Below are positions 52,922 to 61,012 of a DNA stretch of 64,000 nt, in pieces. The position numbers and the translations under genes were made by a program. Below the pieces are notes generated by a model. It did no database searches. It was not told the DNA's origin and saw only the letters and a list, made by a program, of their open reading frames with translations. This stretch comes from Methanoregula sp. (GTDB lineage: Archaea; Halobacteriota; Methanomicrobia; Methanomicrobiales; Methanospirillaceae). The stretch lies in the NCBI RefSeq assembly GCF_028712425.1, contig NZ_JAQTQD010000003.1, positions 119,805 through 183,804 of the forward strand. Reading direction: 5' to 3'. Positions within the stretch are counted from its first letter, which is position 1, and every line of letters starts with the position of its first letter.

Positions 52922-52951
52922 TTTTGAAAAATCCCCTGAAGAGATGATCCT

Positions 52952-53845
52952 ATGACACAAGAGACACGGAAGAATCCCGATACCTGCGATGCGAACTGCA
53001 CCGAGAACTGCGAGACCTGCCCGTCAAAGAAGACCGCAGGAGCGCCCAAAGGCCTGCCCCCGAAAGCAAAGATCGACGTGAAGCACGTCATCCTCGTGCT
53101 GAGCGGGAAAGGAGGGGTGGGCAAGTCCACCGTATCCGTCAACCTGGCATTTGCCCTGGCGAACCGCGGGAAGAAGACCGGCATCCTCGATCTCGACTTC
53201 CATGGCCCGAACATCCCCAAGATGCTGGGGATCGAGGACCAGCGGCCGGCGGTCACCGCGACTTCGATTGAACCGGTCCACGTAACCGGCAACCTCTCGG
53301 CCCTTTCGATGGCCTTCCTGCTGCCGGACACGAGCACGCCGGTGACCTGGCGCGGCCCGATGAAGATGGCGGCCATCCGGCAGTTCCTTTCTGGAGTGCA
53401 CTGGGGGGCGCTTGACTATCTCGTGGTCGATCTCCCGCCCGGCACGGGCGACGAGGCGCTCACGATTGCCCAGCTTGCCCCGAACGTCCGCGGGGCCGTG
53501 ATCGTCACAACCCCGCAGGACGTTTCGGTGATGGATGCGATGCGGGCCGCAAAGTTCATCGAGAAACTGGACCTGCCGGTCCTCGGTGTTATCGAGAATA
53601 TGAGCGGGATGGTCTGCCCCCACTGCGGGGGTTTTGTCGATCTCTTCTCCACCGGTGGCGGGAAGAAAGCGGCAGAAGACCTCGGCGTTCCGTTCCTCGG
53701 GGTTATCCCCCTCGACCCGGCCATGGTAAAAGCCGGTGACGAGGGGCGGCCATTCCTCATGAAGCATGCTGACTCTCCCACCTGGAAGGCCGTGGATGCC
53801 GTGATGGAGCGGCTGGTCCGGGAGATCGATGCACCGAAGGCATAG
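52952..53845 (+). CDS. mrp: Mrp/Nbp35-type Fe-S cluster carrier ATPase, 297 aa
   Basis: P-loop ATPase that binds and transfers 4Fe-4S clusters. Deviant Walker A GKGGVGKSTVS; C-terminal CPHCGG (CxxC) that bridges a dimer cluster; and an N-terminal cysteine group CDANCTENCETCP resembling the ferredoxin-like motif of eukaryotic Nbp35. Walker B is in LVVDLPPGTGDE. Full length for the family. It is flanked on both sides by two-hairpin elements and by copies of the kinase leader, so its position may be recent. Confidence 0.93.
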   Translation: MTQETRKNPDTCDANCTENCETCPSKKTAGAPKGLPPKAKIDVKHVILVLSGKGGVGKSTVSVNLAFALANRGKKTGILDLDFHGPNIPKMLGIEDQRPAVTATSIEPVHVTGNLSALSMAFLLPDTSTPVTWRGPMKMAAIRQFLSGVHWGALDYLVVDLPPGTGDEALTIAQLAPNVRGAVIVTTPQDVSVMDAMRAAKFIEKLDLPVLGVIENMSGMVCPHCGGFVDLFSTGGGKKAAEDLGVPFLGVIPLDPAMVKAGDEGRPFLMKHADSPTWKAVDAVMERLVREIDAPKA

Positions 53846-53880
53846 GTCCGGCCTGCCGCTCCCGGGGCTTCTCCTCCTCC

Positions 53881-53956
53881 CGGTCAGATGACCTGTCGGA
53901 AATCGAAGAATTGCTGCGCAATTCTTCTCCTCCTCCTGGCTTGATAGCCAGTCGGA
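53881..53956 (+). repeat. Two-hairpin element with extra upstream stem
   Basis: GGTC-AGAT-GACC and TCGGA (53882-53900); then GAAGAATTGC, loop TGC, GCAATTCTTC (53905-53927, perfect), linker TCCTCCTC, CTGGCT-TGAT-AGCCAG (53936-53951, perfect) and TCGGA (53952-53956). Located between mrp and the PAS kinase. Confidence 0.85.
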
Positions 53957-54098
53957 CTTTTCAAAAAATGCAAGATAGCGGCACCCTTTTAATATCTCCG
54001 GCAAGGTTTTTAGTAGAGTAATAAGGGGATTTTCCTGTCAGAAACCTATTCTGTTCCGGCGGGAAGATCCCAATAGACACACCTGGTGGCGCTGGCAG

Positions 54099-57000
54099 AT
54101 GAAGAATGGGAGCGGGAGAAAAGGAGATGCGGACCGGCCGGGCCCGGCCCGGTGCCGTACAGCCGGGGCTTGTGAACCCGCCGGTACTGCGGAAACCATC
54201 AACAATGCCTCCGACCGGCAGACGATGTCTCCTCATGCGGCGCGCAGTAGCGAGTCCTGGTTCCGCATGGTTGCAGACTTTGCCTCTGACTGGGAGTACT
54301 GGATCAATCCTGAAGGCAGGTTCCTCTATATCTCGCCCTCCGCGGAGACGATCCTCCGGCGGCCTGTCAGCGGGTATACTGAAATCGCGGCGCTCCTCCG
54401 CGAGGTTGTCCACCCGGATGACCTGCCCGCCCGCCTTGCCCACCTGTCAGATGAACTGAAGGGGAATGGGCCCTCCGATATGGACTTCCGGATCGTGTGG
54501 CCTGACGGGGAGGTTCGGTGGATCAACCATGTCTGCCGCCCGGTCTACAACGGCACGGGAACATTTCTCGGGATAAGGGGATCAAACCGCGATGTTACAT
54601 TACGCCATGCTGCGGAAGATGCCCTGGAACTGAGCAACAAACGGCTGGCGGAGGTCCTGGAGAGCATCCAGGACGATTTTTACGTACTTGACCGGGACTG
54701 GGTCTTTGTTTTTGCCAACAGTAAGTTCACCTCGCGGATTGGCAAAAGACCGGAAGATTTCATCGGCAGGTGCATCTGGGAGCTGTTCCCGAAACATCTC
54801 GGGACGATCTATGAAGGCAACCTGCGGGCAGCGATGGAACAACGGGAGACCCGCCGGTTCGAGATCCCCGGGCAATATACCGATGCCTGGTACAGCATGA
54901 AGGCCTTCCCCTCGGCCGAAGGAGTCACGGTCCTGGGATCGGATATCACCAAACGCAGGAAGACTGAGGAGGCGCTCAAAGAAAGCGAGGAGAAGTACCG
55001 GACCATTGTCGAGACCATGACCGAAGGGATCTGGATCGTGGATGCCGACCGGCGGACCACCTATGTGAACCGGCAGATGGCGGCGATGCTCGGGTACAGT
55101 CCCGGGGAGATGCTCGGAAAGTCGTACCGCGGCTGCGTTGACGATGAGTCGGCCGCCATATCGGACACGGTGACTGAAGAGCGGAAGAGGGGCATCAGAG
55201 GGTCCATTGAATTCCGGTTGCGGAAGAAGGATGGCACACCCCTCTGGGCATTTGTCAACTCCCAGCCCCTGTTCGACAGTGACGGGAATTTTGCCGGTTC
55301 GCTCTCTTTGCTCTCGGATATCACGACCCGGAAAAAGACCGAAGATGCCCTGCGTCAGATAGAGGCGGAGCGTGCGGTTGCCATAGCCGTTGAGAGGGAA
55401 CGCAGGCGGCTCTATGAGGTCCTGGAAGCACTCCCGGTGTATGTCTGCCTGCTCGATGAGGATTACCGCATGCCGTTTGCCAACCGGTACTTCCGGGAGA
55501 ATTTCCGCGAACCTGCAGGGAGACGGTGTCACGAGTTCCTTTTCAACCGTGACACACCGTGTGAGAACTGCGAGACCTATAAGGTAATGAAGACCCGCGC
55601 CCCCCATCACTGGTTCTGGACAGGCCCCAACGGCCGCGACTACGACATCTACGATTATCCATTCACCGATTCCGAAGGGTCCCTGATGATCCTCGAGATG
55701 GGAATAGACATCACCGACCGGAAGAGGGCCGAGGAGGAGCGGGCGATTCTCGCGTCCATTGTGGAACACTCCGAGGATGCCATCATCGGTAAATCGCTTA
55801 CCGGCATCATCCTGAGCTGGAACGCCGGTGCCGCGAAGATGTACGGGTATTCTGCGGAAGAGGCAATCGGCCGGCATGTGTCGATGCTGTTACCCCTGGA
55901 AAGGGAATATGACCTCAGTGATATCCTGGAACCGATCCGGCAGGGAGTGCCGGTCATCCAGCGTGACTCGGTCCGGATGAAAAAAGACGGCCAGCTGATC
56001 CATGTCTCTCTTACCATCTCCCCGATTAAAGACCGGAACGGCATGCTGATTGGTGCTTCCACGATCGCCCGGGACATCTCCGAGCGGAAGAAGGTCGAGG
56101 ATACGATCGAGAAGGCCAATGCGTATAACCGGAGCCTGATCGAGGCTAGCCTCGACCCGCTGGTCACCATTGCCCCGAACGGTACGATCAGCGACGTCAA
56201 TGAAGCAACAATCCGGGTCACCGGGTGTTCACGCGACGAACTGATCGGGACCGACTTCTCGAATTATTTCACCGAGCCTGCGAAAGCAAAGGCCGGCTAC
56301 ACGAAGGCCTTCCGCGACGGCCTTGTCACGGACTATGCACTGGAGATCCGGCACCGTGACGGGAGCGTGACTCCGGTCCTCTATAACGCATCAGTCTATC
56401 GCGATGCTCTCGGGAATGTCATCGGTGTCTTTGCCTCGGCCCGGGACATCACCGAACGGATGAAGGCCGAGGAGGCACTCGGGAGGGCCAATGCGTATAA
56501 CCGGAGCCTGATCGAGACGAGCCTCGACCCGCTGGTCACCATTGCCCCGAACGGTACGATCAGCGATGTCAACGAAGCAACGATCCGGGTCACCGGGTAT
56601 TCGCGGGACGAACTGATCGGGACCGACTTCTCGAACTACTTCACGGAGCCTGCCCGGGCAAAGGCAGGATACGAGACGGTATTCCGGTACGGGTCCGTGA
56701 CCGGTTACGAGCTGGAGATCCGGCACCGTGACGGGAGAGTGACCCCGGTCCTCTACAATGCATCGGTCTATCGTGATGCTCTCGGGAATGTCATCGGTGT
56801 CTTTGCCTCGGCCCGGGACATCACCGATCGGAAGACTGCTGAAAAGGAGCTCCGCAAAGCACACGATCTTCTGGAGAAACGGGTGAAAGAGCGGACGCAG
56901 GAACTGGTGGAGTCCAATGCCCTGCTCAAAGAAGAGATCTCCCAGCGCAGGGGTGCGGAATCCCTGGTGAAGAAGACCGTGTCCGAACTGCATGCAGCCA

Positions 57001-57974
57001 TCGAGTCAACCGCGGACGGGATCTATGTCGTGGACCGGACCGGGCATGTTATCCGGTACAACCAGAATTTTGCCTCCATGTGGCAGGTCCCCCAGGAACT
57101 CCTTGCGAGCGGAAAGGACAAAACAGTGTCGGGATACCTCCGGACGCTTGTAAAAAATCCTGACCTGTTCCGGGAGAGCGACGACCATTCCCCTCCCAAG
57201 GACCGCGAAACCTACGACATGCTGGAACTCAAAGACGGCAGGGTCTTCGAGCGGTATTCCAAGCCCCAGAAGATGGACCAGTCGATCATCGGCCGGGTCC
57301 TGAGCTACCGGGATGTCACGGACCGGAAGCGTTCCGAGGAGAAGATCCTTGCATCATTGCAGGAAAAGGAGATCCTCATCCGTGAGATACACCACCGGGT
57401 CAAGAACAACCTCCAGATCATATCAGGCCTTCTTGACATGACGCGGATGAGGACAAAAGACGGGGCAACAACCGAGATCCTGACCGACATGATGATGAAG
57501 ATCAAGACCATGGCCCAGATCCACACGCGGCTGTATGAGAGCAAACAGGTGGACAAGATCAATATGGGGGGCCAGATCCGCGACCAGGTGGCGGACATCT
57601 CGAATATCTACCGGCGGTCCGGCCCCGATATTACCTGCCATGTGGATGCAGAGGACCTCAACCTCCCGGTCGACCAGGCCATCCCCTGTGCCCTGGTGGT
57701 CAATGAAGCCCTGTCCAATTCCTTCAAGCACGCGTTCAAAGGGCGCAGGAGCGGGACCATCCTGATCACGGCCCGTCTTGATAACGGGATGATCCACATC
57801 CGCATCCAGGATGACGGTATCGGCATTCCTGAAGATGTCGATATCGACCGGGCAACAAGTCTTGGGCTGAAACTGATCCGGAACCTGGTGCAGCAGTTGC
57901 GGGGTACCTTGACGATAGAACACCTGTTACCGGGTACTGCGATGAATGTCAGTTTCCCGCTTGGAGTGGAGTGA
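54099..57974 (+). CDS. Multi-PAS histidine kinase of the HisKA_2 type, 1291 aa
   Basis: Cytoplasmic sensor with about eight PAS/PAC units and no membrane segments. The two central PAS domains (about residues 675-795 and 799-920) are near-identical, shifted by 372 bases, a recent tandem duplication. A coiled coil ([21 protein letters not shown]) and one more PAS precede the phosphoacceptor motif [19 protein letters not shown] (HisKA_2) and an HATPase domain ([22 protein letters not shown]). The start is uncertain: ATG 54099 has GGTGG 9 bases upstream but lies in a duplicated leader; ATG 54225 ([13 protein letters not shown]) starts right at the first PAS. The response regulator gene follows 6 bp later. 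Confidence 0.88.
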   Translation: MKNGSGRKGDADRPGPARCRTAGACEPAGTAETINNASDRQTMSPHAARSSESWFRMVADFASDWEYWINPEGRFLYISPSAETILRRPVSGYTEIAALLREVVHPDDLPARLAHLSDELKGNGPSDMDFRIVWPDGEVRWINHVCRPVYNGTGTFLGIRGSNRDVTLRHAAEDALELSNKRLAEVLESIQDDFYVLDRDWVFVFANSKFTSRIGKRPEDFIGRCIWELFPKHLGTIYEGNLRAAMEQRETRRFEIPGQYTDAWYSMKAFPSAEGVTVLGSDITKRRKTEEALKESEEKYRTIVETMTEGIWIVDADRRTTYVNRQMAAMLGYSPGEMLGKSYRGCVDDESAAISDTVTEERKRGIRGSIEFRLRKKDGTPLWAFVNSQPLFDSDGNFAGSLSLLSDITTRKKTEDALRQIEAERAVAIAVERERRRLYEVLEALPVYVCLLDEDYRMPFANRYFRENFREPAGRRCHEFLFNRDTPCENCETYKVMKTRAPHHWFWTGPNGRDYDIYDYPFTDSEGSLMILEMGIDITDRKRAEEERAILASIVEHSEDAIIGKSLTGIILSWNAGAAKMYGYSAEEAIGRHVSMLLPLEREYDLSDILEPIRQGVPVIQRDSVRMKKDGQLIHVSLTISPIKDRNGMLIGASTIARDISERKKVEDTIEKANAYNRSLIEASLDPLVTIAPNGTISDVNEATIRVTGCSRDELIGTDFSNYFTEPAKAKAGYTKAFRDGLVTDYALEIRHRDGSVTPVLYNASVYRDALGNVIGVFASARDITERMKAEEALGRANAYNRSLIETSLDPLVTIAPNGTISDVNEATIRVTGYSRDELIGTDFSNYFTEPARAKAGYETVFRYGSVTGYELEIRHRDGRVTPVLYNASVYRDALGNVIGVFASARDITDRKTAEKELRKAHDLLEKRVKERTQELVESNALLKEEISQRRGAESLVKKTVSELHAAIESTADGIYVVDRTGHVIRYNQNFASMWQVPQELLASGKDKTVSGYLRTLVKNPDLFRESDDHSPPKDRETYDMLELKDGRVFERYSKPQKMDQSIIGRVLSYRDVTDRKRSEEKILASLQEKEILIREIHHRVKNNLQIISGLLDMTRMRTKDGATTEILTDMMMKIKTMAQIHTRLYESKQVDKINMGGQIRDQVADISNIYRRSGPDITCHVDAEDLNLPVDQAIPCALVVNEALSNSFKHAFKGRRSGTILITARLDNGMIHIRIQDDGIGIPEDVDIDRATSLGLKLIRNLVQQLRGTLTIEHLLPGTAMNVSFPLGVE

Positions 57975-57980
57975 ATGCAT

Positions 57981-59327
57981 ATGTCAAAAATACTTGTGGT
58001 TGACGATGAAGCGATCATTACCATGCAGCTCGAGGAGCGGCTGCATGCAATGGGGTATACGGTTATCGGCATGGCGGCATCCGGGGAGGACGCCATCGAA
58101 AAGGCACGCCGGCTCTCCCCGGACCTTATCCTGATGGATATCGTGATGCCCGGGAAACTCAATGGCATCGAAGCGGCAAAAGTCATTGCCGATGAACTCT
58201 CAATCCCGGTAGTTTTTGTTACCTCCTATGCAGACGATACGATTATCGAGAAGGCAAAGCAGGTCGGGCCGTACGGGTACATTGTCAAGCCCTTCAATGA
58301 ACTGGAGATCAAGGCCGCGATCGAGGTGGCGCTCTTCCGGAAAGCTACCGAACAGGAACTCCGGAAGGCCCTCCACGCTCCTGCAGGGAAGGGTATCCGC
58401 AGGACCGGAAGCGAAGAGGGCGAAGAAGGCGGTGCGGAATATGTCGATCTTCCGGAGATCAAGACGGTCCTCTTAAAAGACATCTTTACCGATATCGTCC
58501 TCTTCCTGTATGCCGATCCGACCTTAAAAGAACCGATATTCAAATTCGCCATCGAGGCCGGCCTGAAGAAAGGCGGCCGTAACTTCTTTGCCTATCACCA
58601 TTCCGTGCTGCAGAAGTATTTTTTGAAAGAGATCCAGCATGAAGCGCTCTTCACCCGACGGATAAAGAAGGGCGAGGTGTATCTCCTGCCGGGAATTCTG
58701 GAAAAGTGCACGGCATCGTTACCCGGGGATCCGCTGGCAGGGACACTTCAGGTGCTTTTGGATTTCTCGGAAACAGATGAGTTCCCCGATATCCTCGCGG
58801 TAAAAGACCTCGTCCTGGCAAAAAAAGCCCGGAACATTGCCGTGTCCGGCATCATCGCTGTGAACATGGCCGATATCGATCACCATAAGATCAAGCAGCT
58901 CTCTGACGGTATTGCAAAGATCATCATCTCTACGGGAAAAGAGACCACCCTCTCTTTTGCCCACCGCACATTCCCGTCCGAATCCGTAACCGTTGTCACG
59001 CAGGCAACCATCGATGACGTAGTGAAAAAATCGCTGGAGCCCGTGGTGCTCTCGCTCCTGAACAAGCCCATATCCGGCTACGATATCGTCCACGAGATCC
59101 ACAACCGGTACAATGTCCTCATCCCCCAGGCCCGGATCTACACGTATCTCTATGACCTCGAAAAGGACGGACACCTTGTCATGAGGACTTCCGGGAAATC
59201 GAAACTCTATACCCCGACAGAGACCGGGAAAAAGTATATCGATAACCGCCTCGCCGAGTTCAAGTTCGTGTTCCGGCATATCCTCGGGGAGGGTACGACG
59301 AGTATCCCGACGGCTGAGAAGAAGTGA
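57981..59327 (+). CDS. Response regulator with receiver, MEDS-like and PadR-like winged helix domains, 448 aa
   Basis: Receiver domain at residues 1-120 with acidic pair DDE at 8-10, phosphoacceptor D53 (LILMDIVMP), T/S in FVTSYAD and K in YIVKPF, so it should be functional. A middle domain of about 190 residues (from IKTVLLKDIFTDIVLF) resembles a sensory RecA-like (MEDS) fold; this part is uncertain. The C-terminal about 85 residues are PadR-type winged helix (KPISGYDIVHEIHNRYNVLI, then ARIYTYLYDLEKDGHLVMRT). This suggests a DNA-binding output, uncommon in archaeal response regulators. ATG 57981 has GGAG 9 bases upstream. Probably the partner of the kinase upstream. Confidence 0.82.
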   Translation: MSKILVVDDEAIITMQLEERLHAMGYTVIGMAASGEDAIEKARRLSPDLILMDIVMPGKLNGIEAAKVIADELSIPVVFVTSYADDTIIEKAKQVGPYGYIVKPFNELEIKAAIEVALFRKATEQELRKALHAPAGKGIRRTGSEEGEEGGAEYVDLPEIKTVLLKDIFTDIVLFLYADPTLKEPIFKFAIEAGLKKGGRNFFAYHHSVLQKYFLKEIQHEALFTRRIKKGEVYLLPGILEKCTASLPGDPLAGTLQVLLDFSETDEFPDILAVKDLVLAKKARNIAVSGIIAVNMADIDHHKIKQLSDGIAKIIISTGKETTLSFAHRTFPSESVTVVTQATIDDVVKKSLEPVVLSLLNKPISGYDIVHEIHNRYNVLIPQARIYTYLYDLEKDGHLVMRTSGKSKLYTPTETGKKYIDNRLAEFKFVFRHILGEGTTSIPTAEKK

Positions 59328-59352
59328 GGGCAGGGGAAGACACTCAGCGCCC

Positions 59353-59548
59353 TAAGAACCCTTCGGGTTCTTCTCCTCCCCGTCTGCTGACTGGGCGGAC
59401 TTCTCCTCTCCGGGGTCGGAGGGGTTTGTTAAAACCCCGACGAGGAGAAGAATCCATACGGATTCTTCGACTTCCTGCCGAACCTTTCGGAACTCGAAGA
59501 ACGCTGATGCGTTCTTCTCCTCCTCAAGGTGCTGATGCACCTTTCGGA
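59353..59548 (+). repeat. Two-hairpin elements, cluster
   Basis: Three GAAGAA-type stems: AAGAACCC/GGGTTCTT (59354-59372), GAAGAATCC/GGATTCTTC (59447-59468) and GAAGAACGC-TGAT-GCGTTCTTC (59496-59517). The last is followed by TCCTCCTC, AAGGTGC-TGAT-GCACCTT (59526-59543) and TCGGA (59544-59548). The first is followed by CTCCTCCC and GTC-TGCT-GAC with GCGGA. Also a GGGGTTT/AAAACCCC hairpin near 59420-59440. Confidence 0.85.
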
Positions 59549-59587
59549 CCCCTCAGATTTTGTAACAAATCCTGAAACTTCAGCCAA

Positions 59588-59862
59588 CCTATATTGGCAG
59601 GGCCAAATAAGGATGATGCGTGGGTATCATGTTACTCACAACATGGGTAAATGCCATTCCACCAGGGAAATAACCCTTATCGATCCCTGATGACGGCCTC
59701 TCGCCAGGGGAGATCGGGTGTCAGGGAGCCTCATGCACGCACACCAGGAATCTGGATGGGAAATCGCTTAGTCCAGTGAGAGTATCAGTCAGTTCCCTGA
59801 CAGCAGGCAACCCTGTCAGGGAACATCCAAAAGCCTCATCACACTCAAGAAGGTGATCCCCG
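59588..59862 (+). promoter_or_regulatory. Heat-shock operon promoter and structured leader
   Basis: A possible TATA (CTATATTGG at about 59588-59597) lies 270 bp before hsp20. The leader holds CATGTT/AACATG (59628-59645), an inverted pair TCCCTGA/TCAGGGA (59684-59690 and 59721-59727) enclosing GGC-CTCTC-GCC, and a perfect 12-bp hairpin GTTCCCTGACAG/CTGTCAGGGAAC with a 9-nt loop (59792-59824). The heptamer TCCCTGA/TCAGGGA thus occurs four times. A very strong ribosome site AAGGTGATCC is just before the ATG. Confidence 0.55.
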
Positions 59863-60135
59863 ATGAACTATGATAATCCAGATAACCGCTCTTCCTTTGA
59901 TCCGCCTGTCCGCATGACAACCGATGGCAGGCACATTTCCCTTAGCATCGCTCTTCCCGGAGTATTGGAAGAGCAGATCCGGATCGATCTGGAAAACACG
60001 ACGTTCACGTTGTCTGTCATGGATGGAGGAAACGTCGTGACAAAGGACATCCACGTCCCCCGGGGGACCCGGCTCTGCAAAAAGAAGTTTGCGGACAGCG
60101 TACTGGACATATCCCTGGAAAAGCCGGACGCGTAA
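59863..60135 (+). CDS. Short Hsp20/alpha-crystallin-like protein, 90 aa
   Basis: Small protein with an alpha-crystallin-like beta-sandwich core: ISLSIALPGVLEEQIRIDLE, then TFTLSVMDGGNVVTKDIHVP, then KKFADSVLDISLEKPD. It lacks a long N-terminal region and the C-terminal I-x-I tail, so it is shorter than usual Hsp20 proteins and may form small assemblies. A strong ribosome site (GGTGATCC) precedes ATG 59863. First gene of the chaperone cluster with grpE, dnaK and dnaJ. Confidence 0.8.
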   Translation: MNYDNPDNRSSFDPPVRMTTDGRHISLSIALPGVLEEQIRIDLENTTFTLSVMDGGNVVTKDIHVPRGTRLCKKKFADSVLDISLEKPDA

Positions 60136-60253
60136 TTCCGGAACGCCGGAATGTCAACTGCCTCTTACCGGGGCTTGTGTTTTTGCATTTTTTGTCTCAA
60201 AACCCGGGTTTTACAAAAGGGAATATCATTCTGCCTCGTTAATCCGAAACCGG

Positions 60254-60490
60254 GTGATTATTGTTTTCTTTCCCGGATTGTCCCATGGACATATCGTAAT
60301 CGGGGATCCTCTTGACCGGGTTCTGCGTCATTTCTACGGGGAGAACGGTAGTCCCACCCGGGATTTTCCGACAGGGCACCTGCCATATGCCGGGGGATGT
60401 TCCGCACACAGTTGTCACCGGTGTATCAATCAGGACTGCCCATATGCGGATTTCCTCCACCAGTATGTGGTCTGCCCGAGGTGTGATTAA
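60254..60490 (+). CDS. Possible small cysteine-rich protein, about 78 aa
   Basis: An open frame ending at 60490 whose last about 32 residues are cysteine-rich and protein-like: GGCSAHSCHRCINQDCPY, then LHQYVVCPRCD. Six cysteines in the pattern C-x5-C-x2-C-x4-C and a final C-x2-C could bind zinc. Possible starts are GTG 60254 or TTG 60278; neither has a good ribosome site. The 374-bp gap between hsp20 and grpE otherwise holds nothing. No family recognised. Confidence 0.35.
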   Translation: MIIVFFPGLSHGHIVIGDPLDRVLRHFYGENGSPTRDFPTGHLPYAGGCSAHSCHRCINQDCPYADFLHQYVVCPRCD

Positions 60491-60509
60491 GAATGGTGGA
60501 GCAGTGTCG

Positions 60510-61010
60510 ATGACTGGCCGGAGAGCTGAAATGGATGATATTGAAAAACTGAAAAAAGAACTCGAAGAGCAGACCCGGCAGGCTGAAGACCGCCTCACGC
60601 AGCTCCGGTACCTCCAGGCGGATTTTGACAATTTCCGTAAATGGTACGAGAAAGAGAAGGAGGTGATCACGGCCCTCGCAAACGAGAACCTGATTAACGA
60701 CCTTCTCGTGATCCTCGATGATTTGGAACGGGCGCTCCCTGAAATTGAGCTGGAGAAGAACAAAGAGGGGATTGTAATGGTGTACAAAAAACTCAAAAAA
60801 ATCCTTTCTGATTACGGGCTCGAACCGATTGACTGCGTTGGCAAAAAATTCGATCCCCGTTTTCACGAGGCGCTCTGCAAGGAGCAGTGCAACGCGAGGA
60901 CGGGGACCGTGCTCGAAGAGCTCGGGAAGGGATACCAGCTGAAATCCAAGGTCATCCGGCCTTCGAGAGTAAAGATTGCTGAACAGGTGACAGGAGAAAT
61001 GAGTGAGTAA
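60510..61010 (+). CDS. grpE: Nucleotide exchange factor GrpE, 166 aa
   Basis: Long N-terminal coiled coil ([20 protein letters not shown], then [20 protein letters not shown]) and a C-terminal beta domain with [20 protein letters not shown] and [21 protein letters not shown], the GrpE signature. It releases ADP from DnaK. Starts at ATG 60510 (GGTGGAG 8 bases before) or ATG 60531 (GGAG 7 bases before). dnaK follows 2 bp after the stop codon. Confidence 0.93.
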   Translation: MTGRRAEMDDIEKLKKELEEQTRQAEDRLTQLRYLQADFDNFRKWYEKEKEVITALANENLINDLLVILDDLERALPEIELEKNKEGIVMVYKKLKKILSDYGLEPIDCVGKKFDPRFHEALCKEQCNARTGTVLEELGKGYQLKSKVIRPSRVKIAEQVTGEMSE

Positions 61011-61012
61011 CT

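Larger units (their letters stand above)
52184..52951. other. 0.77 kb gap before mrp: G-rich tract, hairpin elements and a decayed kinase leader
   Basis: No complete gene. It holds TTTCTCAT-type short repeats near 52210-52260 close to the DUF2178 promoter, a C-rich then G-rich tract (52281-52446), two-hairpin elements (52483-52659), and a partial copy of the upstream region and 5' end of the sensor kinase at 54099 (52657-52921). The open frame at 52591-52890 is derived from that copy. Confidence 0.7.

Noticed and set aside
54600..55877. 425-codon minus-strand frame
   Set aside because: Antisense to the multi-PAS kinase; mirror of PAS-coding sequence.
31380..59550. Hairpin repeats as a CRISPR array
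   Set aside because: Units are dispersed, not evenly spaced, and have no unique spacers or cas genes nearby.
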